64,000 nucleotides of DNA, taken from assembly GCF_000308595.1 (NCBI RefSeq), contig NZ_BAGA01000072.1, positions 40,030 to 104,029 of the forward strand. Reading direction: 5' to 3'. This DNA is from Nocardia higoensis NBRC 100133 (GTDB lineage: Bacteria > Actinomycetota > Actinomycetes > Mycobacteriales > Mycobacteriaceae). The translations under genes and the position numbers were made by a program. How positions within the stretch are numbered: the stretch's first letter is position 1; each line of letters begins with the position of its first letter. Below the pieces are notes generated by a model. It was not told where the DNA came from. It did no database searches and was given only the letters and a program-made list of their open reading frames with translations. This document shows positions 41,672-50,213 of this stretch, in pieces.

Positions 41672-42899
41672 TCAGTGATCGGATAAGGCCGGGGTCCCCT
41701 CCCGCTTCCGGTAGGCGGCGATCTGCGCGCCGACGATGTCCACGGTGTCGCCGAGAGCGAGGGCCATCTCGGCCACGTGCAGGCCCCAATCCGGATTCGG
41801 GAACGGGCCGATGGCCGGTGCCCCCGGCTCCGGACGTACGAGCAGGACATGCGCCTCGCCGATGTGCGTGCACTGCGCCCGGTATCGCTGCGCCGGCCGC
41901 AGCCACGGCGTCCCCGCCATCGGCGTGGGACCGAGTGCGGGGGCGAGATCGGCGAGGCCGACGGCGCCGGGCCGCACGTCGCTGCGCAGCAGCGTGTGCA
42001 GGGCGAGTTCGTCGTTGCGGGCGAGGGACGCGGGATTGACGCAGGCGATCTCGTATTCGGGGCCGTAGGGGACCGGTGCGGCTTCGGGTGTCGTCGGTGT
42101 CACGCCGTAGCGCGCGTTCGCGGGCGGTGTCTGTCCGTAGGTGGACCAGGCCAGCACACAGCGGATCTGATCGCGCGCGCGGCACAGCGGCACCGATCGG
42201 AAGTCGCCACCGATATCGCCGCCGCGCGGCACCACCACATCACCGCCCACCAGCACCGCCGACACGAGCCGGGCGGCCGCCGCCTGATCCGGCTCGATGC
42301 GTTCGCGCAGTAGTTGGCGCAGCATCCTCGTGCCCTGGGAATGGCCGATCAGCACCACGCCGCGACCGTTGTTGTGGTGGGCCAGGTACTGATCCCAACG
42401 CCTGCGCCACATCCGCGAAGGCCGCTTCGACGGCGGCGCGGGACTGCTCGGACGGGACCGGAGTCCGCAGTGCGAGCAGCGTGCGCTGCCGGTAGACGGG
42501 CGCGTAGACATCGCACATCCGCGAGAAGCGCTGCGCCTGTTGCCCGGCCATGGCGCGCATGGGCTGGGTGATCTGCAGGCTCGCCGAATACGTCGATTCC
42601 TGCGAGACGGTCGGATAGACGTAGAAGCAGTCCACCGCATTGCGGCGCGGCCCCTTCGGACGCACCACCCTGTCCGGTTCACCTGCGCTGCGTTCGGTGG
42701 TGGCGAGGTCGCCGCGGCATGGGTCGGCCGCCAGGCGCGGGTGGCACAGCCAGACCACGTCATCGAGTTGCGACGGATTCGCCGATGCGGGGGCGGGGGC
42801 GGTGAACTGCGCGAGGAAGGCGGCGAGCAGGATGAGGACAGCGGCGGCCCCGCCGCGTGGTCTGCTCGCTCGAGGCAACGCGAGGGGCACGGTCGGCAC
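41672..42899 (-). pseudogene. DUF3089 alpha/beta-hydrolase paralogue broken by a 1-nt frameshift
   Basis: The N-terminal part (start GTG 42899, AAGGGAG upstream) has a signal helix, DDVVWLCHPRLAADPCRGDL and VDCFYVYPTVSQE, and ends in frame at AAFADVAQA. The next codons are out of frame: GCGTTGGGATCAGTAC should read GCG TGG GAT CAG TAC, so one T (an A at 42397/42398 on the plus strand) is extra. The other frame then carries WDQYLAHHNNGRG, IGHSQG and the remaining domain to the stop at 41672. The repaired protein would have about 408 residues. It is close to the intact copy at 36598-37815. Either a young pseudogene or a sequencing error; the intact flanks favour a recent event. Confidence 0.85.
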
Positions 42900-43082
42900 G
42901 GTGACTCCCTTCATGAACGGGCTAACTGTACGGTCTCCGGCCGCCAGAATCCGGCATTGGGCGCGGCATGTGGTTTCACCCCGTGTGGGTGATCACAGTG
43001 CGGTTGCCGATGATTAGCGTGCCGGTGGAGGCGGGTGACCGCTACGGCGGAATCGGCGAGGTGACCCACGGATGAGGTGCCC

Positions 43083-44906
43083 ATGAACCCCGGACCGGAC
43101 TTCGACGACAGAACCGATTTCGAGAACGCGACCCGCGGGCTGATCGCCGAGTTCGACCAGCCGGCGATCACCGCGGCGGACGGGCAGGTGGTGTGGGATC
43201 TCGCCGCCTACGAATTCCTGGACGAGGACTGTCCCGGTACCGCGAATCCGAGTCTGTGGCGACAGGGACGGTTGTGCTCGAAGCAGGGACTGTTCGAGGT
43301 CGCCGAGGGCATCTACCAGGTGCGCAATCTCGATCTGTCGAACATGACACTGGTCGAGGGCCGCGAGGGCGTCGTGGTCGTCGACCCGCTGGTGTCGGCG
43401 GAGACCGCGGCGGCCGCCCTTGCCCTGTATCGCGCGCACCGCGGCGAGCGCCCGGTCACGGGCATGATCTACACCCACTCCCACGTCGATCACTTCGGCG
43501 GCGCGCGCGGAGTGGTGCCGGAGGGGCATCCGGAGATCCCGATCCTGGCCCCGGCGGGTTTTCTCGAACACGCAGTGAGCGAGAACGTCTACGCGGGCAC
43601 CGCGATGTCCCGGCGCGCGGTGTTCATGTACGGGGCCGGATTGCCGAAAGCACCCGACGGACAGATCGGCTGCGGACTCGGCATGACGAATTCGCTCGGC
43701 ACGGTCACCCTCATCCCGCCGACCGTCGACATCACCCGCACCGGCCAGCGCGAAGAGATCGACGGCGTCCGGATGGTCTTCCAGATGACGCCCGGCACCG
43801 AGGCCCCCGCCGAGATGAACTTCCTGTTCCCGGACCGCCGGGCACTGTGCACGGCCGAGAACGCCACCCACAACATGCACAACATCCTCACCCTGCGTGG
43901 CGCGCTGGTCCGCGACGCCCGGGTCTGGGCACGCTATCTCGACGAGGCGATCGGCTTGTTCGCCGAGCACGCCGACGTCGCCTTCGCCTCGCACCACTGG
44001 CCGACCTGGGGCCGGGACAACTGGACGGCATGGCTGGCCGGGCAACGCGACATGTACGCCTACCTGCACGACCAGACGCTGCGGCTGGCGAACCAGGGTC
44101 GCACCGGCTCCGAGATAGCCGAAGAGCTGACCTTTCCGCCCGCTCTGGACGCCCTGTGGGCGAACCGTGGCTACTACGGCTCGCTGAGCCACAACGTCAA
44201 AGCGGTCTATCAGCGCTATCTCGGCTGGTTCGACGGCAACCCGGCCCACCTCTGGGAACATCCGCCGGTCGAGACCGCCCGCCGCTATGTCGCCGACTAC
44301 GGCGGGATCGACGCGATCGTCGCGAGAGGCCGCGCATACGCCGACCTCGGCGACCTACGATTCGCCGCGACCCTGCTCAACCACGCGGTCTTCGCCGAAC
44401 CGGGGCATGAGGGCGCGCGCGGCGCGCTGGCCGAGGTCTACCGCCGGCTCGGGCACGGCAGCGAGAACGGCGTCTGGCGCAACTTCTATCTGGTCGGCGC
44501 CCAGGAATTGCGTCACGGCGTGACGCCTTCGGCCCTGGGCAGCTCGAATCCGCAGATGCTGGCCGCGTTGACCGTCGACATGATCATCGATGCGCTCGCG
44601 GTGCGCATCGACGGCCTGCGCGCGGCGCGGACATCCTTCGTCATGGACTGGAAGCTGACCGACGAGAACCGGGTCATCCGGCTGACCGTGTCCAACGGCG
44701 CGCTGACCCACCGCACCGGCACACCCGACGCGCCGCTGACCGGACGCGCGGATCTGACACTGACCTTCGCCAAGCCCGCGCTGCTGACGATCCTCACCGG
44801 CTCCGAGCTCACCGGTGTCGACCTCGAGGGCGACCCGGCGTTGCTCGCGACATTCATCGGCCTGCTCGACGAGCCCGATCCGACCTTCCCGATCGTCACC
44901 CCGTGA
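43083..44906 (+). CDS. Metallo-beta-lactamase-fold alkylsulfatase (BDS1/SdsA1-like)
   Basis: 607-residue alkylsulfatase that hydrolyses linear or branched alkyl sulfates to alcohol and sulfate, enabling their use as sulfur or carbon source. The zinc motif is THSHVDHFGG (131-140), with a second-metal ligand region ENATHNMHNILTLRGALVRD and the HHWPTWGR histidines. About 370-500 is the helical dimerisation domain (ALWANRGYYGSLSHNVKAVY) and 500-607 the SCP2-like C-terminal domain. No signal peptide. ATG 43083 follows GATGAGG. It lies 52 nt before a quinone-reductase-like gene, probably co-transcribed. Confidence 0.92.
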   Translation: MNPGPDFDDRTDFENATRGLIAEFDQPAITAADGQVVWDLAAYEFLDEDCPGTANPSLWRQGRLCSKQGLFEVAEGIYQVRNLDLSNMTLVEGREGVVVVDPLVSAETAAAALALYRAHRGERPVTGMIYTHSHVDHFGGARGVVPEGHPEIPILAPAGFLEHAVSENVYAGTAMSRRAVFMYGAGLPKAPDGQIGCGLGMTNSLGTVTLIPPTVDITRTGQREEIDGVRMVFQMTPGTEAPAEMNFLFPDRRALCTAENATHNMHNILTLRGALVRDARVWARYLDEAIGLFAEHADVAFASHHWPTWGRDNWTAWLAGQRDMYAYLHDQTLRLANQGRTGSEIAEELTFPPALDALWANRGYYGSLSHNVKAVYQRYLGWFDGNPAHLWEHPPVETARRYVADYGGIDAIVARGRAYADLGDLRFAATLLNHAVFAEPGHEGARGALAEVYRRLGHGSENGVWRNFYLVGAQELRHGVTPSALGSSNPQMLAALTVDMIIDALAVRIDGLRAARTSFVMDWKLTDENRVIRLTVSNGALTHRTGTPDAPLTGRADLTLTFAKPALLTILTGSELTGVDLEGDPALLATFIGLLDEPDPTFPIVTP

Positions 44907-44958
44907 GTTCTCGCGCACCGCGACACGACAGTGCCCCGGCTTCACCCAGGAGAGGCGC

Positions 44959-45879
44959 ATGACGCAGACCAGGACCGTGCTGATCGCCCGGCACTTCGGC
45001 GGACCGGAAGTCCTCGAGTTCTATACCGAACACGCGCCCTCCCCCGGCCCCGGCGAAGCTCTCGTCCAGGTGCGCGCCGCGGGCATCAACCCGATCGACG
45101 CCCGCCGCATGACCGGCGAGTTCCACAAGGACCTTCCACTCACCTTCGGCACCGAATTCGCCGGAACCATCCAGGCGCTCGGCGCCGACACCGCCCCCTG
45201 GGAGGTGGGCGATGCCGTTCTCGGCTTCAGCGGCGGATTCACCCACGCCACCCACATCGTCGTCCCCGCCCGGAACCTCGTCGCCAAACCCGACTCTCTG
45301 AGCTGGGAAATCGCCGGATCACTGGCGGGCGCCGCCCAGACCGCCGCCACCATCCTGCGCGAACTCGCCCTGCCCGCCTCCGGTTCCCTGCTGATCCACG
45401 GCGGCTCCGGCGGCGTCGGCTCCATCACCGTCCAGCTCGCCGTCCGCCGCGGCCTGACCGTCGTGGCCACCGCGTCGGCCGCCAACCAGAACTACCTGCG
45501 CGCTCTCGGCGCCATCCCCGTCGAATACGGCCCCGGCCTCACCGCCCGCATCACCGCCGTCCACCCCACCCCCTTCACCGCCTCGGTCGACATGATCGGC
45601 AACACCGAAGCGATCGACGCCTCCCTCGCCCTCGTCCACCCCGACGGCACCGTTGCCACCATCGCGGGCCGGCCCGTGGATTCCCCACGCGTCCGACCCA
45701 TCTTGATGGAGCGCAATCGCGAGGATCTCCAGGAGGTCGTCGACGGCGTGGCCGACGGCACCCTCCACTGGGAGGTCAGCCGCAGCTACCCCCTGCTCGA
45801 CGCGGTCAGCGCCTACACCGACATCCTTTCCGGCCACACCCGCGGCAAATCTGTCCTCACCGTTCCCGCCCAGCGCTGA
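44959..45879 (+). CDS. NADP-dependent quinone oxidoreductase-like (zinc-free MDR)
   Basis: 306-residue medium-chain dehydrogenase/reductase. The GroES-like N-terminal domain (FGGPEVLEFYT, RAAGINPIDARRMTG, GTEFAGTI) and the Rossmann motif HGGSGGVGS (about 144-152) are intact. The structural zinc cysteines and catalytic zinc ligands are absent, as in QOR-type enzymes that reduce quinones or alpha,beta-unsaturated carbonyls. ATG 44959 has AGGAGAGG 5 nt upstream. It follows the alkylsulfatase and may process the aldehyde or alkyl product; this is inference. Confidence 0.9.
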   Translation: MTQTRTVLIARHFGGPEVLEFYTEHAPSPGPGEALVQVRAAGINPIDARRMTGEFHKDLPLTFGTEFAGTIQALGADTAPWEVGDAVLGFSGGFTHATHIVVPARNLVAKPDSLSWEIAGSLAGAAQTAATILRELALPASGSLLIHGGSGGVGSITVQLAVRRGLTVVATASAANQNYLRALGAIPVEYGPGLTARITAVHPTPFTASVDMIGNTEAIDASLALVHPDGTVATIAGRPVDSPRVRPILMERNREDLQEVVDGVADGTLHWEVSRSYPLLDAVSAYTDILSGHTRGKSVLTVPAQR

Positions 45880-45914
45880 ACAGGTCTGACGGTCACGGCG
45901 CCGGTTGGTTCGGG

Positions 45915-47138
45915 TCAGGCGCTCACCCACTCCGCCATCACATCCGCCAGTGCCTGCGCGCCGAGGCGGCAGTCCTCGGGGGTGGCGTATTCGGCGGGGG
46001 AGTGGGAGACGCCGGTCGGGTTGCGGACGAACAGCATGGCGGTGGGGACCACCGCGGAGAGGATGCCCGCGTCGTGGCCTGCCTGGGTGGGCAGGACGGG
46101 GATGTCGCCCAGGCGGGCGAGGGCCTGGCTGACGCGGGCTCGGGGGCCTTCGGGGAATTCGACGATGGGGGTGATGGATTCGGCTTCGATGTCCAGGCCG
46201 ATGCCGTCACGGGCGGCGTGCTCCTTCGCCTCGGCGCAGATGTGGGCGACCAGGGCGTCGAGGGTGGGTTCGTCGGCGGCGCGGGCGTCGAGCCAGGCGA
46301 GGATCTCCGAGGGGATGGCATTGGCGCCGTTGGGCAGGACACGGAGTTTGCCGAAGGTGGCGACCGCCTCGTGGAGTTCGGCGGCGTGCCGGGCGGAGTG
46401 CACGGAGGAGGCGTAGGCGAGCATCGGATCGTGGCGGTCCACCAGGCGGGTGGCGCCCGCGTGGTTGGCCTCGCCGGTGAAGCGGAACAGCCAGCGGCCG
46501 TGCGGCCAGATGGCGGAGGCCACGGCGATCGGGCGGTCCACGAGGTCGAGAGCGCGGCCTTGTTCGACGTGGAGTTCGACGTAGACGCCGACCCGGTCGG
46601 TCAGGGTGGGGTCGGGACCGAGGTGGCGGGGGTCGCGGCCGTTTCGCGTGAGCGCTTCGGCGAGGGTGATGCCGTCGGCGTCACGCAGGCGCAGGACGCG
46701 CTCGGCGGTCACCGCGCCGGTACTCAATTGGGAGCCGACACAGGCGACGCCGAAGCGCGCGCCCTCCTCGTCGGAGAAGGCCGTGACCGCGACGGGGCGG
46801 GTGGGGGCGATGCCGCGGGCGCGGACGATGTCGACGGCGGCGAAGGCGGAGACCACGCCGAGCGGTCCGTCGTAGGCGCCGCCGTCGGGCACCGAGTCCA
46901 GGTGCGAGCCGGTGACGAAGGCGTCACGCGGCTCGCCCTGCCAGCCCTCCGGAAGCCACCACGCCCACAGGTTGCCGTTGCGGTCCTCCTCCACGTCCAT
47001 GCCGCGCTCGGCCGCACACCCGGTGAACCACTCCCGCAGGGTCATGTCGGCGTCGTTCCAGGCGAAACGGCGGTATCCGCCGGTCGCGGCTTCCCGGCCG
47101 ACATCGAGGATCGACTCCCACATCGTGTCGAAGGTCAT
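45915..47138 (-). CDS. M20-family N-carbamoyl-amino acid/allantoate amidohydrolase
   Basis: 407-residue amidase/hydantoinase-carbamoylase-family metallohydrolase. Metal ligands His79 (TGSHLDS), Asp90 (GGAYDGPLG), Glu124/Glu125 (SDEEGARFG), His in ELHVEQGRAL and His in GVSHSPAEY are seen, as are the AGHDAG and GEANHAGAT substrate motifs. It releases amino acid, CO2 and ammonia from a carbamoyl derivative, or ureidoglycolate-type products. It follows the FMN glutamate-synthase gene by 73 nt, as last member of the amine/ammonia operon, and fits a nitrogen-scavenging role. Confidence 0.9.
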   Translation of the reverse strand: MTFDTMWESILDVGREAATGGYRRFAWNDADMTLREWFTGCAAERGMDVEEDRNGNLWAWWLPEGWQGEPRDAFVTGSHLDSVPDGGAYDGPLGVVSAFAAVDIVRARGIAPTRPVAVTAFSDEEGARFGVACVGSQLSTGAVTAERVLRLRDADGITLAEALTRNGRDPRHLGPDPTLTDRVGVYVELHVEQGRALDLVDRPIAVASAIWPHGRWLFRFTGEANHAGATRLVDRHDPMLAYASSVHSARHAAELHEAVATFGKLRVLPNGANAIPSEILAWLDARAADEPTLDALVAHICAEAKEHAARDGIGLDIEAESITPIVEFPEGPRARVSQALARLGDIPVLPTQAGHDAGILSAVVPTAMLFVRNPTGVSHSPAEYATPEDCRLGAQALADVMAEWVSA

Positions 47139-47211
47139 CGGTGACTCGCTCCTGTTCGCGCGGCTGCGCGGTCGTCGTGATCGGTGATAACGGGTTGTCC
47201 TGGTGGAGGAC

Positions 47212-48531
47212 TCAGAACTGTCCGGGAATCCAGTTGGTCCCGGCCAGTGGCACTCGCGCCATGGCGGAGGCCTCCACGGTCAGCGCGACCAGATCCTCGG
47301 GTTCCAGATTGCGCAGATGCGACTTGCCGCACGCCCTGGCCAGCGTCTGAGCCTCCATCGTCAGCACGCGCAGGTAGTTGGCCAGGCGACGGCCGGCGGC
47401 GACCGGGTCGAGATTGCGGGCGAGCTCGGGGTCCTGGGTGGTGATGCCCGCGGGGTCGCGGCCGTCCTGGAAGTCGTCGTAGAAGCCGGGCGCGGACCCC
47501 AGCGCGGCGTACTGCTCGGCGAAGCGAGGGTTGTTGTCGCCCAGCGCGATCAGCGCGGCCGTGCCGATGGCCACGGCATCGGCACCGAGCGCCATCGCCT
47601 TGGCCACGTCGGCGCCGCTGCGGATGCCGCCGGAGACGATCAGCTGCACCTTCCGGTGCACATCGAGTTCCTGCAGGGCCTGCACGGCCTGCGGGATGGC
47701 GGCCAGGGTGGGAATGCCGACGTGCTCGATGAACACGTCCTGGGTCGCGGCGGTTCCGCCCTGCATACCGTCGACGACGATCACGTCCGCGCCTGCCTTC
47801 ACCGCCAGCTTCACGTCGTAATAGGTGCGAGTCGCCCCGACCTTGACGTAGACGGGCTTTTCCCAGTCGGTGATCTCACGCAGTTCGATGATCTTGATCG
47901 CCAGGTCGTCGGGACCGGTCCAGTCCGGGTGGCGGCAGGCCGAGCGCTGGTCCACCCCCTGCGGCAGGGTGCGCATCTTCGCGACCCGCTCGGTGATCTT
48001 CTGCCCGAGCAGCATGCCGCCGCCGCCTGGCTTGGCGCCCTGGCCGAGCACCACCTCGATGGCGTCGGCCTTGCGCAGGTCGTCGGGATTCATGCCGTAG
48101 CGCGACGGAAGATATTGGTAGACCAGATTCTTGGACTGGCCGCGCTCCTCGGGGGTCATGCCGCCGTCGCCGGTGGTGGTGGAGGTGCCGACCTCGCTGG
48201 CACCGCGCCCGAGCGCCTCCTTGGCCTGTCCGGAGAGAGCGCCGAAGCTCATCCCGGCGATGGTGATCGGAATATCGAGGTGCAGGGGGTATTTCGCGTG
48301 CCGGTCGCCGAGGACCACATCGGTGTCGCAGCGTTCCCGGTAGCCCTCGAGCGGATAGCGGGACATGGAGGCGCCGAGGAACAGCAGGTCGTCGAAGTGC
48401 GGTAGGGCGCGCTTGGCGCCCCAGCCGCGGATGTCGTAGATGCCGGTCTCGGCGGCGCGCTGGATCTCGGCGATCACCGAGCGCGGGAAGGTGGCCGACT
48501 CGCGGAGCGTGGGATCGTGAGCTGTGGTCAT
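47212..48531 (-). CDS. FMN-binding glutamate-synthase-family subunit (MgsC-like)
   Basis: 439 residues corresponding to the alpha/beta-barrel FMN domain of GltB or N-methylglutamate synthase subunit C. Key stretches are ITIAGMSFGALSGQAKEAL (89-107), VLGQGAKPGGGG (161-172), VDGMQGGTAATQD (253-265) and GGIRSGADVAKAMALGADAV (near 300). The 3Fe-4S cysteine cluster of GltB is not visible; only isolated cysteines occur. With the amidotransferase and GXGXG proteins encoded upstream it forms a split enzyme of GltB architecture. ATG 48531 with AGGAG upstream. Expected chemistry: conversion of ammonia or methylamine plus 2-oxo acid/glutamate-level intermediates. Confidence 0.9.
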   Translation of the reverse strand: MTTAHDPTLRESATFPRSVIAEIQRAAETGIYDIRGWGAKRALPHFDDLLFLGASMSRYPLEGYRERCDTDVVLGDRHAKYPLHLDIPITIAGMSFGALSGQAKEALGRGASEVGTSTTTGDGGMTPEERGQSKNLVYQYLPSRYGMNPDDLRKADAIEVVLGQGAKPGGGGMLLGQKITERVAKMRTLPQGVDQRSACRHPDWTGPDDLAIKIIELREITDWEKPVYVKVGATRTYYDVKLAVKAGADVIVVDGMQGGTAATQDVFIEHVGIPTLAAIPQAVQALQELDVHRKVQLIVSGGIRSGADVAKAMALGADAVAIGTAALIALGDNNPRFAEQYAALGSAPGFYDDFQDGRDPAGITTQDPELARNLDPVAAGRRLANYLRVLTMEAQTLARACGKSHLRNLEPEDLVALTVEASAMARVPLAGTNWIPGQF

Positions 48532-48562
48532 CGAGGACTCCTGTCCATGATCGATCGGCAGG

Positions 48563-49276
48563 TCAGTAGGCGCTGACGTTGTCGACGTGGAAGTTGTAGA
48601 GCGTGCGGGCCGAGCCATAGCGGGTGAAATCCGCCGGGTCGGCGTCCATGCCCGCGGATTCCAGCAGTTCGGCCAGCTCGGCGAGGTGCTCCTCGCGCAT
48701 GGGCTTGGCGACGCAGTCGGCACCGAGAGAGGCCACCTTGCCGCGGACGTAGATGCGGGCTTCGTAGAGCGAATCGCCCAGTGCCTCACCGGCGTCGCCG
48801 AGCACCACCAGACGACCGGCCTGGCCCATGAAGGCGCTCATGTGGCCGATATCGCCGCCGACCACGATGTCCACGCCCTTCATCGAGATGCCGCACCGTG
48901 CGGCCGCATTGCCCTCGATGACCAGCAGGCCGCCGTGTGCGGTGGCGCCCGCGGACTGGGAGGCGTCGCCGGTGACCCGGACGGTGCCCGACATCATGTT
49001 CTCGGCCAGTCCCACGCCGGCATTGCCGCGCACGGTGATCGAGGCCTGCTGGTTCATTCCGGCGCAGTAGTAGCCGACATGGCCTTCGATGGTGACATCG
49101 AGGTCGTCGGTGAGGCCGCAGGCCAGCGCGTGCGCACCGCGCGGCTCGGTGAGGGTGATCCGCCGGGGCGCGTCCTGGCTGTGCAACAGGGCGTTGACCT
49201 CGCGCACCGAGGTCTCGGTGAGATCCAGCCGGGTGGTTTCGGTGGCTGTATCCACGGTGGTCACTGCCGGTGCCAT
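48563..49276 (-). CDS. GXGXG-motif glutamate-synthase-family subunit (MgsB-like)
   Basis: 237-residue right-handed beta-helix protein equal to the C-terminal GXGXG domain of glutamate synthase. Repeats of the type G-x-x-G-x-x-x-G are seen in IEGHVGYYCAGMNQQASITV, VRGNAGVGLAENMMSG, VTGDASQSAGATAHGG and VGGDIGHMSAFMGQAG. In GltB this domain is structural, shaping the ammonia tunnel between amidotransferase and FMN domain. Its start overlaps the amidotransferase stop by 16 nt, and the FMN subunit follows after 31 nt, so the three are produced together. Confidence 0.9.
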   Translation of the reverse strand: MAPAVTTVDTATETTRLDLTETSVREVNALLHSQDAPRRITLTEPRGAHALACGLTDDLDVTIEGHVGYYCAGMNQQASITVRGNAGVGLAENMMSGTVRVTGDASQSAGATAHGGLLVIEGNAAARCGISMKGVDIVVGGDIGHMSAFMGQAGRLVVLGDAGEALGDSLYEARIYVRGKVASLGADCVAKPMREEHLAELAELLESAGMDADPADFTRYGSARTLYNFHVDNVSAY

Positions 49277-50160
49277 AGGTAGACCTCTTCCGGTTCGGGT
49301 TCGAAGATGTGGGCGTCGGCGACGCCGGGCAGGCCGGCCAGCGCGCGATATTCGGAGGCCATCGCCACCCAGCGGTCGGTCTCGGCGACCACCGCGGGCT
49401 TGCAGGCGATGGGATCGCGCAGCACGGCGAAGGATTCGGAGTTGGCGACGAGCAGGGTGTAGAAGCCGTCGAAGCGCTCCATGAGCAGCCGCAGCGCCTT
49501 CTCCAGATCCACGCCCTGAGCCAGCTGAGCGGCGATGAATCGCGCCCCGACCTCGGTGTCGTTGTCGCTGTCGAAGACCACGCCGGCGCGCTGCAGTTCG
49601 TGCTGGACGCTGCGGTGGTTGGAGAACGAGCCGTTGTGCACCAGGCACTGGTCCGGGCCCACCGAGAACGGGTGCGAACCGGCGGCGGTCACGGCGGATT
49701 CGGTCGCCATCCTGGTGTGCGCGACGCCCTGCCAACCGGCGGCCTTCGGCAGGCCGAAGCGATGCGCCAGTTCGGTGGGATTGCCGATGCCCTTGACCAC
49801 GGTGAGATCGGCGCCGAAGCCGATGACACGGGCGGCGGGGGCGACGGCGGGCACGGCGGCGGCCAGTTCCGCGGCGTCGATCGGGGCGTGCAGCACGGTG
49901 GTCGGCTCGAGGTCGATACCGGTCACGGTGACACCGAGCACGTCACCGAGCCCGGCGGCGAGTTCGGCGGCGGGCACGCCCGCGTCGAGCAGCGAGACGG
50001 TCGACTCGCCGGGTGGCGACCAGATCGGGTCACCGTAGACGGCCATGCCTGCCGAATCGGGCCCGCGATCGCACATCTGGTCGAGCATGCCGGTCAGCAG
50101 TGCGCCGAGCCGCGGATACAGCGTCTCGTCGCGCAGGTGCAACCCGACTATTCCGCACAT
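49261..50160 (-). CDS. Class-II glutamine amidotransferase subunit (MgsA-like)
   Basis: 299-residue Ntn-type amidotransferase that frees ammonia from glutamine (or methylamine from glutamylmethylamide). The chain begins MCGIVGLH, so Cys2 becomes the nucleophile. HTRMAT (Arg), HNGSFSN (Asn/Gly oxyanion) and DSDNDTEVGARFIA (Asp) motifs are intact. A domain like this usually begins GltB; here it is a separate gene as in N-methylglutamate synthase. It lies 53 nt downstream of the glutamine-synthetase-like gene and overlaps the GXGXG gene. Confidence 0.91.
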   Translation of the reverse strand: MCGIVGLHLRDETLYPRLGALLTGMLDQMCDRGPDSAGMAVYGDPIWSPPGESTVSLLDAGVPAAELAAGLGDVLGVTVTGIDLEPTTVLHAPIDAAELAAAVPAVAPAARVIGFGADLTVVKGIGNPTELAHRFGLPKAAGWQGVAHTRMATESAVTAAGSHPFSVGPDQCLVHNGSFSNHRSVQHELQRAGVVFDSDNDTEVGARFIAAQLAQGVDLEKALRLLMERFDGFYTLLVANSESFAVLRDPIACKPAVVAETDRWVAMASEYRALAGLPGVADAHIFEPEPEEVYLWHRQ

Positions 50161-50213
50161 GGGAAACTCTCTCTCTGAGTGGAGGGACGGTCTGGGTGGG
50201 TATCGGGGCCGCG

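Noticed and set aside
36598..42899. Recent tandem duplication of a 6-kb block
   Set aside because: Only the DUF3089 genes are paralogous; the genes between and around them differ, and the two copies have diverged in sequence.
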